DNA of 64,000 nucleotides. Source: Arachnopeziza araneosa (taxonomy: Eukaryota > Ascomycota > Leotiomycetes > Helotiales > Arachnopezizaceae). The notes under the pieces were generated by a model that ran no database searches, was not told the origin of the DNA, and saw only the letters and a list, made by a program, of their open reading frames with translations. The stretch covers positions 1 through 64,000 of the forward strand of contig QYAI01000033.1 in the NCBI GenBank assembly GCA_003988855.1, written 5' to 3'. The position numbers were made by a program, and so were the translations under genes. This document shows positions 1 through 12,957 of this stretch, one piece after another. Position 1 is the first letter of the stretch; each line of letters opens with the position of its first letter.

Positions 1-463
1 AATAAATCCTTTTTCATCGAAGTTGTATATATTCTCTGCAGTAATTCGATGCTTTTCTATGACTTGAGCGAGCTATAAGATAGAGCACTAAGTTAGCAGC
101 ATTCAGAGTCGTACGCAAACGCAATAAGATAAAATCAACTAACAGTGTTAAAAAAGAGTTGAAACATAGGAGCGTATTCAGCGCCAGCTCGTAGACTGTC
201 AATATTGCGCAAATATAAGCTCTTTAGCCGTAAGATGATTAATTCGATTAATTAGAACCTGCTCTTGTTTGAAAGTCAAGCACTAGTGTGTTGCAGAGAG
301 TGCGTCGCCTTTTGACCTAGTTAGGCCTCTTCTACGCCGAGAGAGCGCTTTACGGTCGCATTTTAAAAAAATCTGCTGCGCTAGTATAGTCCTGGAATTC
401 TCCACGTTCCATTGCAGCAACCGCCATAGTAATTCGCTCTGATTTGGTGGACTTATCACTCAT
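1..463 (-). pseudogene. Fot1/pogo-like DDE transposase relic (runs off left edge)
   Basis: Reading the minus strand from an ATG at 463 gives a short N-terminal stretch typical of fungal pogo/Fot1 transposases (MSDKSTKSERITMAVAAMERG, first 20 residues considered), then a frame change in the T/A run at 361-371, then a helix-turn-helix-like segment in another frame, an in-frame stop near 283, and further frame changes. At the window edge (positions 1-33) a third frame reads NIYNFDEKGFI, which matches the block holding the first catalytic Asp of this transposase class. About 150 codons separate the start from that block, fewer than I would expect in an intact element, so small deletions are likely too. 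The rest lies outside the window. Seen: frame changes and stops. Inferred: family assignment from short motifs. The 464-700 stretch may hold the element's leader or terminal repeat, but I could not define one. Confidence 0.78.
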
Positions 464-700
464 TTTGTATGGGGGGTAAATCGCGTCTTCGCGTGTTTTC
501 GTGCGGAGCGTGTTTTCATCGGTTAAACCTCCAAATGGGGCGGGCGGTGAGACTGAGGTGTTTTTGCCTCGTCGTATATTTCCGCCTTATTTCATTTAAT
601 GGGCTTTTCTTCAAGTCGAAATATTATTGGTGCTACTCTCTCATGACTAGTTTTCACATATATTCTCGGCACTTTTAATTATTTGAAATTAACTAGTGAA

Positions 701-2115
701 TCAAGCAGGAGGTAGAAATGAAGCAAACAAGCCACCTTGGATTACAGCGTACATCACTGTGAATTTTACGACTCCATCAAGCAAACGTATCTTCCGATTC
801 TTAGAAGAAATACTGGAATACCACAGCCACACGGGATATGCAGATGATATTCTAGTAATAATTTGCACATGTGCAGTCGTTGATGTCAACAGAACAAGGA
901 GAAGCTGCGTGACAGCCAAATTCGAAAGAATCTGTGATGCTTTATGATCCTTACTTATGGTGCCCTCTTGCATTTCAACAGTATTTGATTCTGCGGTATT
1001 TTTCAGAGCCCATATGCTAGAAAGTACCAAGAGTATAAACATAGGCGTGGCGAGGATGAATAGGGGCAGATTCGAAAGGGTCCAGTAACGGAACAGCCCA
1101 ACATTCCTGCAATTATTAGCAAACAAAAGACTGTTGTCCAGGAACTAAGGCACGCACCAGTACTGGGTTTGAACAAAGGTATAGATGCTGGGCACAAGTT
1201 CTTGGCACCATGGCCTGTTGGGATACCCATCTAGTGCGCAATATTCACTGTATGCAATATACTGTGGCAAGATAAAGCCCGCACCAACGCTTATACCCCC
1301 AAGGCCAGTAGCTAGAAGTCGACGAACAGTGGCGGTTTTAAGTCCTAATTTGAGCTTGAAAAGGGTTCTGAAAGCCTCCTCAAGTAAAAGAAGGCCATGT
1401 AAAACCCCATTGCTTCGAAACGTAGTTGCAATGCCAAAGGAGATCCCAGAAGCTGCCACCAGCAGATCTTGCGTCGTAGAATTTAGTCTATCACTTACCG
1501 ACCCTTTCGTAAACAAGAAGCAGCCAAGGAAGCTTAGTAGAGCACAAGAACTTTCTGCATAAGGAGCTGAAAGGAAGATGCCAGCGGGAGATATGATGTG
1601 AAGTAAAGCTGTTTTGAAAGCAAATTCTGAGGATGATCGTGGGAAGAGAGCTGCAGTTAGATGGAAAAGAACGACGACAGATAGGAAGTGTGCGATATGA
1701 GCGATAAAGATTGCTACAATGCCTTGAAAGCCATCATGAGGGCATAATCCAACGGCAGTTAGGACTAGAACAGTCAGCGTCTTTCGAGAAGATTAGTTTT
1801 CAGCAGCTCACAATCGGTACACCCATGAATCAAGCTGGAGAAGCCCCAGCCGAATGCCCATTCCTGTTCAAACAAGTAACCCCGCTGAGCAACTTTCACA
1901 AAGTAGATAGCATCCCATCGAGTCAACTTCTCGGTTACATAGCTGATGATAGGAGACGACTCTCTGTTGTAGCTCGAGAGTAAGAGACTGCTTGAAGTGT
2001 CGTAACCCGGGCCTGGGCTGGAGAGTGCTAGGAACAGTAAGAGGAGTTTCCAACCGACGAAGAGCTTGCTAAGAGCTTGAATAGGGCGGTCGAGTGCTTG
2101 AGTCCATAGTTGCAT
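701..2115 (-). CDS. gpi18: GPI mannosyltransferase 2 (PIG-V family)
   Basis: An ER-membrane enzyme that adds the second mannose to the GPI-anchor precursor, using dolichol-phosphate-mannose. I resolve three exons: 1812-2115, 1158-1764 and 701-1106. The introns are 1765-1811 (47 nt, GTGAGC donor, CTGAC branch, TTCTAG acceptor) and 1107-1157 (51 nt, GTGCGT donor, GCTAAT branch, TGCAG acceptor). The spliced product is 438 residues, normal for fungal Gpi18. Exon 1 carries the family block RWDAIYFVKVAQRGYLFEQE followed by WAFGWGF, with the luminal WD acidic residue expected of this glycosyltransferase group. Exon 2 has many hydrophobic segments, an FRSNG motif and the RPWC block. Exon 3 begins in NVGLFRYWTLSNLP and ends in GGLFASFLPPA, both hallmarks of the family. 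The start is the first ATG in frame, at 2115. It is transcribed divergently from the gene at 3326. Confidence 0.94.
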
Positions 2116-3325
2116 GGCGTTCCGTTCTCGGTCTTTGGCTCTGAAATGGGCTCAATTGCTCAACGAGCGGTGAAGCTGGAGTATGCGTTGGATGCAGCCG
2201 AAAAAAACTTGGTGTGCATACCTAAAAGAGATTCTGCTCTTCTCGCAAGCCCTAGGGCGGGCTAAAGTCTCTCAGCGGGAGTATGTTTGTAGAATGCGAA
2301 TCAAGAGAATGACGTTAACAATATGGGACAGTTCCTTGCAATGGGCGGCGTGCTGATCAGGTGACTCGGCACTCGGCGCTAAGGAATTGGCACTGAGACG
2401 GGACATTAGCCCCTATCCATGCGCATGCTCATGCAGCAGCCTTTCTTTCGTGGTGCCAGGTGGCTGATCACTGCGGCGAGATCAACGTCCTGGCTCTCTT
2501 TCTTACTCGCTGTCGGACTCTCCATCATCCCGAGTCCCGTTCCTTGCCATTCAGCTTCGAGATTCTCGCTCACATCCTCCCAAAGGTATGAGCGGGCATT
2601 CGATGACTTGATCTTGGACAATAGGGGGGATACCTGCCGGTCGGGTAGCTTATTACCATATTCGGTGAGATAATCGAGCTTCCTATTTGCTGACGAGAAG
2701 GAATTTCATTTGGAGGAAGATATCAATTTATTGGATGTGGTGCAGTAATTCTCGGCTGTTCATAGGTACCGGCATCCGAATCACTCTCCTTGCCCCTCTC
2801 TGGAAATATGCACAGGGGGACTACAAGTACCGCCCGGATTCTGTCAGATCAAGCTCGTCTTGATTCCTGTTCGACCATGTGCTATCGTCTCGATGAAGAA
2901 GCCTGAAGCATAGACGCCGTTTTGGGCTCGGTTTCGAAGTCAGTTGCTTTTGCGGCTGATTCATCTGCCTCGACGGGAAGCTTCCGAGCAATCCGTCTTT
3001 GAGTACGGACCGCTTGCAGCTTGGAATTGTTCCATCCAGTCCTATAATTCCTCTACACGGGGACCAGTTATTCCTATATCCACGACGAGTCTACATACGG
3101 CCTTCACTGATCTGAGCAACTGCCGATTGCTCCCGTTTGGCCGGTAGAGATTTAATCTCCACTTGCTGATAATAAGTAGCCTGACTTCTATGTCGTTATT
3201 GCACAGATGCGCCTTACGTTCTGTATACCTCTATTCGCCTCGGCTTCCGAGAAACATACAACTGCCATCTATCTTGATCATCTCTTGAATGGAAGGCGTC
3301 GATCCCGGTGAGCCGGTCTTTCATC
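2116..3325. promoter_or_regulatory. Shared divergent intergenic region gpi18 / 3326 gene
   Basis: About 1.2 kb between two divergently transcribed genes, so it should hold both promoters. It has only short overlapping open frames without recognisable content (for example one of 71 codons on the minus strand at 2406-2621). A possible splice acceptor (TTGCACAG, ending at 3207) precedes the plus-strand gene, so a 5' untranslated exon in this stretch is possible. No tRNA, repeat or clear TATA element was found. Confidence 0.5.
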
Positions 3326-5173
3326 ATGTTTTTAAACTTTGGAGCCGGTCTGCATGGGCACGAATTCTCGTTGAGGCAGGAGCAGGAGAAGCTGCAGAGT
3401 ACAAACAATTATCTTCCGAGAAGAAATCCATTAGCAAGATCAGCTTTTTCAACACCTTTACCATCCCGAAATACTGTTTATGTTGAGAATCCCTTACCAC
3501 AACATCGACTTCCTCAAAGGCCATTGTCTGAATATATACCCCGTTCTACCGAGCATACAGTCCGCTTCCAAGAACCCGAACCCGAGGCCATGAGCGAGGA
3601 TGGCAGATCGGCGGCAAACTCGGATAGTGAAGTTAGTGTAGGAAGTAGAAAGAGACGGAGACGTTCGATGAGGACAACCTCCATTTTTCACTTAGCACAT
3701 CCAGCACCAACTCTGACGCAGAAGCAAAAGCTGCTGCACATCCGGCCAAAGTTATTACTCCAACTTCAACATATATCACCAAATTCAAGACCAAAACCTT
3801 CCGTAGACGTACTTCCCTCGACAGTTGTTGTTCCTAGGCTGGCAAGAAAGTTTCCTCGGATGTTTAGGGGAAAGGACTCGCTTGGGTGTAACGATGTGAT
3901 GATTGTCAAAAGCGAGGATTATGATACAAAGCTGGAAACCCACGTCGATGACAGTGACTCCGATGAAGACGGCCTAGCAAGCCGCAACTTGATGGCGGTA
4001 ATATGCCAAATGCCGAATCAAAAAGGAGGCTCGCAAGGGAAAGCTGAGATCGTTCTAAACGATGGGTCTATTTGGGTCGGGGAACCTTTGTCGACTGGGT
4101 CATATGAGTTCTTTACCCTAGACGAGAGAGGCAACAGGGTTACAGCTCGTTGGGTAAGGAGAAGTAATAAGCTTGAGAGTATGGACTCGTCGTCTCCCGG
4201 ACCATTCAGCAATACCAAATACACATTCAGCATAATTGATCCGAATTCTAGAAGGCATCCCATAATGGCTACCATCACCCAGAGTACTCTGGATGTGCCA
4301 GATTCCTACACGTCGGTCTCTAGATCTTCTGGGAAACATCCTCCAACCTCTCCGATAGCGATTCCGGGTGAGCCCGAATGCCCCGTAGTCGACGAGCTAC
4401 CTTCAGAGCGGACTACCCATATTCTCGATGAAAGTATGAAGACGTTGATTCAAGTTACTGGTATCTGGGTAGCTTTGAGAGAAGGCTGGTCTCCCTATTT
4501 CAAATATAATGATGCCATGGCTACAACAGCAAACACAACAAAGTCTGGGGGAAGAGGTAGATCATCGTCGTTGACTCCAGACTCAATTCGAGCAAATCCA
4601 GGCATGAGTTATTCCAACACTCCAGATCAAAACCACCACACTCTCAGTGCAGTTTGGGGAAATAAGATTCGCCGAGTCTCCGTTCGGGGAAGTCCAGCGA
4701 ATATTACCCCAGCAGGCTCTTCTCCTCAATCCGAAGTGCGCTCAACACCACAGAGATCAGTCTCTGCAGGCTCGGCTTTTATGCGGCGTGCTGCCGCAAG
4801 AAGGTTGGGCACTACGCCAAGCGTTGTTGCCAGTGATAGCGAGGGAGAAAGTTTCACAGCTCCTCCACGACGTGCTGTCACCGAAAACATCATTGGAAGC
4901 AACATGATAACACCACCACCGCTCGCTTTACCTGGCTCTTTAATGATGACCCCAGAAACACCCACTCGTCCACAACGGCGTGCACAATCCGCATATATTC
5001 CCCGCAGTGCTTTGCAGAACGATATTTCGATGGCGCAAGCTGGAGGTCATATCATCTTGACCCCGGAAGATGGGCCGTCATTCATCGAGTCGAACGGAAA
5101 ACGAAAATTGAGTCGCTGGAGAGCAATCACGAATTTCTTTCGGCGAACAAACACTTCTTCACGTACCGACTAG
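3326..5173 (+). CDS. Conserved fungal protein of unknown function
   Basis: A single-exon frame of 615 residues starting at the first in-frame ATG (3326); an in-frame stop at 3275-3277 limits upstream extension unless there is a spliced leader exon. I do not recognise a named domain. The N-terminal third is basic and Ser/Arg rich (SRKRRRRS around residue 105). The middle, about residues 240-400, looks globular: WVGEPLSTGSYEFFTLDE, then KYTFSIIDPNSRRHPIMATI, then a segment ending TGIWVALREGWSPYFKY. This middle resembles an uncharacterised block seen in many ascomycete proteins. The C-terminal half is low-complexity, rich in Ser, Thr, Pro and Arg with several TP/SP sites, which suggests phosphorylation and intrinsic disorder. 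No signal peptide or membrane segment is visible. That it is a real gene rests on its length, codon-like texture and the conserved-looking central block. Confidence 0.72.
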   Translation: MFLNFGAGLHGHEFSLRQEQEKLQSTNNYLPRRNPLARSAFSTPLPSRNTVYVENPLPQHRLPQRPLSEYIPRSTEHTVRFQEPEPEAMSEDGRSAANSDSEVSVGSRKRRRRSMRTTSIFHLAHPAPTLTQKQKLLHIRPKLLLQLQHISPNSRPKPSVDVLPSTVVVPRLARKFPRMFRGKDSLGCNDVMIVKSEDYDTKLETHVDDSDSDEDGLASRNLMAVICQMPNQKGGSQGKAEIVLNDGSIWVGEPLSTGSYEFFTLDERGNRVTARWVRRSNKLESMDSSSPGPFSNTKYTFSIIDPNSRRHPIMATITQSTLDVPDSYTSVSRSSGKHPPTSPIAIPGEPECPVVDELPSERTTHILDESMKTLIQVTGIWVALREGWSPYFKYNDAMATTANTTKSGGRGRSSSLTPDSIRANPGMSYSNTPDQNHHTLSAVWGNKIRRVSVRGSPANITPAGSSPQSEVRSTPQRSVSAGSAFMRRAAARRLGTTPSVVASDSEGESFTAPPRRAVTENIIGSNMITPPPLALPGSLMMTPETPTRPQRRAQSAYIPRSALQNDISMAQAGGHIILTPEDGPSFIESNGKRKLSRWRAITNFFRRTNTSSRTD

Positions 5174-6090
5174 GTCAGACCTAGTCAACTTGTATTAACA
5201 TAATCCGAAGAATTTAACAGTTATGGATACCCAAGTAAACAGTTTTAAGGGGCGGCATATGGGTAGGATTCGGGATTGAGGAATGGCAGGCGTTTAAAAT
5301 ACCACTCAAGGATTGGTCCTTGGAGTTGAAGGTTACCAGAAGTATGACATTGTATATCTAGTAATTAGGTAGGTAACCAGACTGGGTCATCTGGTTGCCC
5401 GGATGGAGTAATCAAATCGAATTCTTCTATCATGTTCTAAATATCACGTCCCACTAGGTAGTAACCACTGCGTTTACATTTTGGTGTGTGCTTGCGTACT
5501 AGCCTTGCCTAGAAATCTTACTGAAATCTTGCAAGGTCTTAAGCCGTATGCGTCACCCAGCCTTTGTTGTATAATAATCATTCAAGAAAAATCTTTGATC
5601 AATATATCTCGTGATCACCTTTGAATACTAGACATTTGAAGTATAGAGGCTTTCCATTCTTCCAGACAACAAGCTCAATCTTGTTTTCCGTGGTGGTTGA
5701 GCCTTCCCTGCTGACTGTGCACCAGCGAGGCTGCAATCATTCGCGTCTCCTTGCCGTCACTACAATATTGGCAGCCGACCTTGCTGCATCCCGACTGTCA
5801 ATTCAGCATTCAGTGCGAACAATAGATTTTTACTGTGACCATCCTATGGGTATCTGCCGACGTTCATTGTAACGTAAAGTTGCTACCAACCGAGCTCTTG
5901 TGATACTGTACCCAAAGCTCCAGACCATTCTACATCCGAATTTGGGAACTCGTCCAACGTAGGTATATATTGCCTGCACATTGTACTCCGGTGCTCAGTT
6001 TCAAGTTCTAACAGGTCTCTAGGCTTAGAAAAGACGAACAAATACGAATATTTTCACTTGATCACGATTTATTTGCACCCTTGGACGACT
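5174..6090. other. Intergenic region upstream of blm10
   Basis: About 0.9 kb holding the 3' end of the preceding gene and the promoter of blm10. AT-rich, with only small frames (83 codons at 5621-5872, no recognisable content). I see no RNA gene or repeat. Confidence 0.5.
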
Positions 6091-9000
6091 ATGGAGGAAA
6101 GCAATGGCAGAAACCATGCACAATTCCTGCAGAATTACCTTCAAGGTGGCCGAGGAGGGGATTCAATATCGCGCGCAACGACTCCCGGGCTAGGGTTTAG
6201 CACCAATGGAGCTGACCCAGAGGAAGAAAAGAGATACCGGCCTCGAACATTTCCTTACTTCCAGTTGCTTCCATACAATGTCGAGGAAGAGATAGAGAGA
6301 AATGCGGCGCTGGAAGAGATTTTGAAGCAGTTATACATTGCTATCAAAGCCGAAGATATTTCGCCAGGCGCTGTGCATTGGACAAGAGAGCTCAAGGGAT
6401 GGTTAAACCTGAAATTCGAGATCACACGAGACCTCCGGGTTAAGCTTGTCAAGCTATATTACATGCTTTCTCTAGCCCCCGGTATGGATTATGCAGCTGC
6501 GGATAGATTTGAGAGTATGTTTAGGACTTTGTTGAAGTAAGTTCTCTATTTTCTTGTCCTATTACCTGCTCTAACTTGGCAAAAGAAAAAAGCATTACCT
6601 GAAACCTGGAGAGGACCTAATACTAGACTGGAGGCCATTATGGAAGGAGCTTAAAGGGCTTGTACTACCACATGAGATAGCTACACATCAAGGAGGTCGA
6701 AAACGAAGCCACAAGAACATTGCGACGATGTGTAGTTATGCGTCAAATTATTTCGACCCCCGAGAACGGAAGGCTATGCTTGAAGAAATCCTTCCATTTT
6801 TTAGTACATCGGATATCACAGGTGCCTTCATTGTCCTAGGAGCTCTAAATATGCTTATGCCGACACATCCTGCTCCGAATGAGCCTGGCCAACTCCAACC
6901 GCAAGACTACCTACCAACCTTCTTCCATCTTTGGTCATTAGTCAATAGGTCAAAAGCATTTGATGTAATATTTTTCGATATATTCTCCCGTCTAGCGCGA
7001 GAAGCAGTAGCTAGCGAGAATGTTCAGTTTTCGGAGTTTGGCATCTTCACAAAGGATCAGTCAGACCTTATTTTTACTGCTTTGTTAAGGTTAACGGAGA
7101 TTCCTGTGGGACAAGCCTCATCTCCATACAGCGCAATGGTTGATCTTGGAGCTGGTCTAGGAATTTATCTGGAAAGGGACAAAAAGAAAAGCCCTATTGG
7201 GTACTCTATTGCTCGTTGGATTGTCATGTCCTTATCGCCATCATGTATCAACAAGCCGGGATCTATTCTATCAAGCCTAGAAGGCTTGATGGAGTCTATC
7301 GACACTTTTTTCCATCCCTCGAACCAAGGCGCTTGGACAGAGACTTTGGCCCAAATTGTCTTCCATCTTGTTGACTTCTTTGTCATGAGATGGAATAGAG
7401 AGCAGAGCGGAGAGCTCAATACACCATCTGATCGCCAAATCAATAACGAACTAAAACGGAGGTTTGTCTTGAGCCTTAAGGAAGTCATGTTCATGGGTCT
7501 TTTCTCAAAAAAGGCGAAATCCCTAAACTACTTTTTTGGGGCCATTCAGGGGTTGGCTTATCTCGAACCTCATCTAATCATCCCCGGAGCTTTGCAAAGA
7601 TTCTACCCGTCGTTGCAAGGCCTTGTCGAAGTTCACCGAACCCAGTCGTCACTGTGCGGACTACAAATGACCGCCAATGTGATGTCAAAGCACAAGGGCC
7701 TTCGGTGCCACCTCACAGCGCTTCTGGCTTTAGCCCTACCTGGAATTGATGCAAACGATCTTTCAAAAACACTACACACTCTGAATTTTATTCAAGCAGT
7801 TGCTTATAGCATACCATTTGTTGATCTCACCGAGGAACATTCCTCTATCCATGATTCTTCATTAGCCATACAGTGGGTACAAGGCGAAATGGAGCGTATG
7901 GAGAGAGAAGGCCCGAATATCGAGATTGATTATCTAACAGAGCTGAGTGACGAGGATGAATCAAATATTCTTCGCTCGTCAACAGCTGGGTTAGGGGAGT
8001 TCGTGTTGTCTTTACTCGGAAAGATTTTCACACTCTTAGAGAACTTACCTGAGTTATCTCGTGCTCGATCAGGTTCTCCCGAGGAGAGCGTTATCAATAC
8101 ATTACCTGCAGCACTTACACCTCTTTTTGCTGCTCTCTCACCCCAAATCTTCGATTCGGTTCTGGAGAAGATTGCCACCTTCGTAGGGGGTCATGTAGTG
8201 CACCAGTCTCGAGATGCGATGGCCTTCATTTGCAATTCTTTATGTAAAGCCAACCCAGAGAAGACGTTGAAAATCTTCGTTCCAATGCTCATTGTGGGCA
8301 TCCGGAATGAGATTGACTACAATGATGCTGCTTCTGACCGGAGTAGTGGCAGTGATGTGTTGCCTCGCGATCGTGCTCTCGTTTGGCATATCAGTATGCT
8401 GAGCATGATCATTGTTCATGTTGGTGATAGTTTGATGCCCTATAAGAAAGAGTTATTTGACATCGCTTTGTATATGCAAGACAAGTGCAAAGGCATCCCA
8501 ACAATTCATGTGTCAAATTACATTCACCACCTTCTTCTCAACCTCACCCTCATTTATCCAGTTGATAGTGCTATGTATGAGCCTGAGGTATTTAAGAAAG
8601 GCTTAGACGTCACCGACTGGGCCAAAACTACGAAGCCGGCTGATTTGACGATCAACTGGCATCTTCCATCAGGCGAGGAGATTAAGTTCGCTGTTGAGCT
8701 CTTCGAATCGCAAGTCGAGACTGCTGTACAGAGACTCACCAACCTCATTAGTGAGAGCTCTTCAGTTAGTAGGAAAGGGAAGAACAAAGAATGGTCAGAT
8801 GAGATCTCTAGGAATCTGTCACAATTGCGACTAATTCTGTCTGGTATGGCTACGTTATTCGATCCTAAAAAGGCATCTGGACAACTCGATAAGAGTCACG
8901 ACGATGATGGAGATGTCCACATGAACGGAAATGGCGTGAATGGGAGTGATACATCGGATATGTCTGATGAAGATGATGATCCTTTAGCTGAGGCGGCTGA

Positions 9001-12000
9001 GGACGAGGAAACGAGACCTCAATTCCACTACAGAGCAGGATATCTTTTGGAGAAAAACAGCGACACATACCTACATATTCATAAACTACGTGAAGATGTT
9101 GGGCAGTTGCTTTCCCAGATTCATGGCTTTCTGACAGTATATGAAGAAGATGACGTCGCTTGCTTCACAGCTCTCTACCAAACCTATCGAACTTGGATCA
9201 CAGATGTTGGCAATGAACGATCAGCCCATATGTTAGAGCGTATGATTAAGCTCTACAACGCTGATATCAGAGCCTTTAAGGTCAGTGGTCTGCGGAAGAT
9301 TTATCCAAGATCACTCTTAGTCAAGCGCGCTGGAATATATCATTTGCAACGAGCAAAACACAATTCTTCAGCTAGACACAAGTCAGAGCTTGACAAGAAG
9401 CTACTATTGGAGTTGGCTGAATCTTCTGTATCTTTGTACGCAGAGGTTCGGATAAACGCGCAATCCTCTCTCGAGTCTGCACTCAAGAGCCTAATCGGTG
9501 GTCGCCCATTAGTCATTCCTCCACTCCTAGCCACATTCAAAACTGCGCTCGAGAACAATGATTTTGACCGTATCAAAGGCTCACTGTATACTCTGCTGTA
9601 CCTCAGTCTTACCAAGACGATTTCCAAGGATTGGCGTTTTGCTCCTGAGTTGATTGAGTTGTATATCAAGACTGCCTCTGTTGACAAGCCTTCCATCCAA
9701 AAAGTCAGCAGTAATGCATTGTACGGGGGACTAATGGATTTTGGAAAATCATTGGAGCATTACATGGTCCTTGATCAGGAGCTCGTAGATGTTTTAGAAC
9801 CAAGAGATGACACTACAACCAAGATCACCTCCAGACACGATTTTATTGTGGAGAGAAGAAAGAAAGTCGAGGACAAGAAGTCGGCGCTTGCTCTGAAGCT
9901 CATTGAAACTTCGAAGAATTCTCATTGGAAAATCGCCGGGCGATGCACTATTTTTATACTCAATGCTGGTCTTCGAATTCAGACTCTTGCACCACCATCC
10001 CTGATCAATCTTGCTGTGGAAGGTTCCATTGATGACCATCCTGGACTTCGAGCCAGTTATGCAGAATCCTTTATTCGCATCTTCAATCATCTCGAAACCC
10101 GCGCTGTTTATGGGCATAGTGTAGAAAAGTTCATTCGTGAAGAGGAAACTCCTATCAACCGACTAGAGGTAGCAGTCAACAAGAATAATCCTCATTGGAC
10201 TCGAGATTTCTTGGATGGCTTCTCAAAACAGGAGCTTCCCGAGTACTTTGTGGATCGTGACTTTCCCGGGTGGCTTGTTTGGGGCAAGAGCTTCCGAGCA
10301 ACTCGTGGTCGGCCACTGGAGTTTACTGATTGGGATAAACTTGAAACATCTGTCAGAAGCCAAATTGGATCTCTTTTGACTCGTGAATGGTATCGAAAGT
10401 TTTTCGAATATATGAAGCAAGAGCCACGTGACTCAGCAGCAGATCGCTTCAGAGTTCACAATGCCGCTCTTCTAATTCAGACTTTAGATCTTACAGTTAC
10501 TGGGTTGACTGCTGCTACTTTTGACGATGTCAAGAAGTTGATCGCTGAGACACACGGGGATTGGAGCGACAAACATCAACACCGTGCAACCGCTGAGATT
10601 ATCGCCGCTCTTCTGATATGTGTTACCGAAAGCCCAATCGAAGTGCGCAACAAAGTATGGGCGTATGGCGTACCGATTTTGTTAGAAGTCTTCTCTGATG
10701 GCCTAACACCCGAGAATATAACCTACTGGATGACTTGTCTTCATATGATCATTGGAGGACGAGATCCCCGACAAGCAATGGAGATTTATGACAAACTCAT
10801 TTCATTCCGGCTGGATATGTCTTCAAATGCAGCCTTCAAGGAGAGCTCGAAAGTTCAACTCCTGGAGTTCGCTATTCAGGATGCTGGGTGGCATTTCCGT
10901 GCGGATAAACCTATTTTAGACGACTTTCTGACTCATATCGATCATCCCTATAAAGCTGTCCGAGAAGCTATCGGCCGTACAATCTCATCGATATATCGAA
11001 CGCGATATTACGAGGCATTTATGGACGTTGATGCACTCTTGAAAGCGAATAAGGCTTCATCTTCGATTGGTATCAAACCGTACACGCCTTCAGAGGAGTT
11101 CAGTGCCAGCATGAAGAATGTCTTCAACCGGCTCGAAGTTTGGCGCGGGGAGCGAACTCCTGGTCAACAAACTCCTTCTTCCTATACTTCAGGCAGCAAG
11201 ACCGTCTTACTATGGCTTGATACGACCCTGCAATCATACGAATGCACACAACTGTTAGACTTCTTTCCAGACGTCTTTATGGAACAACTTCTCCATATGA
11301 TGGATGTCAAAGAAGATCTGGAACTCCAACGTCTTGCGTACCTCGTGTATCGTCATCTACCAAATATTCCCTTCCGTGCAGGCGAAGACGGAGAATTTAT
11401 CTCTGCGCTCATTCGTATTGGAAAGATGTCAACATCATGGCACCAGCGTCTCCGCACCTTGATCAACATGCAAGTCATCTATTTCCGTCGTATTTTCCTA
11501 ATCAGGCCTGAGCAGCAGCAGGCTCTGTTTGAAGCAGTTGCGGAAATGCTTGAAGATTCCCAACCCGAAGTCCGCACTGGTGCATCTGCTACACTTGCTG
11601 GCATGATCCGCTGTTCACCAGTAGCTTTACGGAATAACATCTTGTCATCTCTTAAAGTCAAGTTTATGGACGCGCTCCGAAAGAACCCGATGCCGAAGAA
11701 GACCCCTGGCACTTCTACCCCCATCAACAACAACCAGCAAGTGATCAGAAGACATGCTGCTGTGCTGGGCCTTGGCGCTCTAGTAACTGCCTTCCCTTAC
11801 GTGACTCCTCCTCCGGAATGGATGCCTGAGATATTAGCTCTTTTGGCATCTAGAGCAGCGAACGATGCTGGTGCAATTGGAAAGACGGTGAAGACCATCC
11901 TGGCGGATTTTAAGAAAACGAGACAGGATACTTGGGTTACTGACCAAAAGGTTTGTCTTTTCCAATCACCGCTAGCAAAAGTTTAACTGATTTGTTCTAG

Positions 12001-12063
12001 TATTTCACTCCAGATCAACTAGAAGACTTAGAAGGTGTGTTGTGGAAATCATACTTCGCATAG
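6091..12063 (+). CDS. blm10: Proteasome activator Blm10/PA200
   Basis: A large HEAT-repeat protein that caps the 20S proteasome alpha ring, opens the gate, and acts in proteasome maturation and nuclear protein turnover. Three exons: 6091-6536, 6586-11950 and 12001-12063. The introns are 6537-6585 (49 nt) and 11951-12000 (50 nt, GTTTGT donor, TTAACTGAT branch, TTCTAG acceptor). The product is 1957 residues, in the range of fungal Blm10. The start is the ATG at 6091; the frame is open slightly further up but without an ATG. The body is alpha-helical HEAT-like throughout, with an acidic Asp/Glu patch near 8890-9010 between blocks. The last mini-exon of 63 nt encodes the conserved C-terminal tail ending in Tyr-Phe-Ala, the position of the HbYX motif that docks into the alpha-ring pocket. 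Missing this exon would remove that tail, so the splice matters. Start and introns are inferred from consensus sites and reading phase, which agree. Confidence 0.97.
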
Positions 12064-12957
12064 TACTCACTTTGCGTTTGTCTCGGCATTTGCAGTTTAG
12101 CAGAGCATTGGAGGCGTTAATTTGATGGTCTCTTTTCATTCTAGAAGAGTAGCGTGCTGGATCTGAGTCCGCTATGACATTGCAAGCGCATGGATTCTTG
12201 GGTTTTCTTTGCTTGTAAAGAGATACACACACTAGCCCTATATTGTGATTTTACGGGAGACTGATAGAAGAGAGAAGAGGAGATAAATGAAATTGTTTTG
12301 GAGCGAGAATAAATCTTCTTATAGATTTATAAGCTACGTGTTTGTTCTCGCAGCAGTGTGCGAGAGGGTACGGCCGTAGGAATACGCCCCGACAAGCCGC
12401 GCGATTTCTTGGTGTGGATCTCAAGCAGCTCTCACATGAAATCCAGCCTCATAAAATCACTGTAAGCTCGAGGCTGAGCCGAATACCGGGAGAAAATTGG
12501 TTTCTGTGCATGTATATAAATTGAATTGCATCTCTACTGCTAAAATTGAATCATTATTTAAAGCAGAAAGTGAAGTCTTTCGAGAAAAGAGCGATTTGAA
12601 CTCAGGGCTGAAGCCTTTCAGATGAACCATTCAATGGAGCCAGAGCGAATTGTTCTGAAGGCAGACAGAGAAGCTAGAATATGTAGCCACCTACCACCGA
12701 GAATGGAAGAGGCAGATGCTGCAGTGAGAGAACTTCCTTAGCAGCGTACCGACATAGGCAAGTTACTCAAGTTGCCTCGGGGGTTCTCCAACACCGCTCT
12801 CCCACAAGTATGAAGAGCAGTGACAGAGCAGTCGGACTAGTACGTACAGTACATGACTATGTACCGTACCACAGCTAGGAGAATAGTAATTCCATCTCCA
12901 GCACAGAATTGCAGTGGTTTGGTCATCAGACAACGACCTGCATGACACCGCATCAAA

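Noticed and set aside
12585..12660. tRNA-like stretch (minus strand GTTCAAATC followed by a T run)
   Set aside because: The arms flanking the apparent T-loop do not pair and no acceptor stem can be formed.
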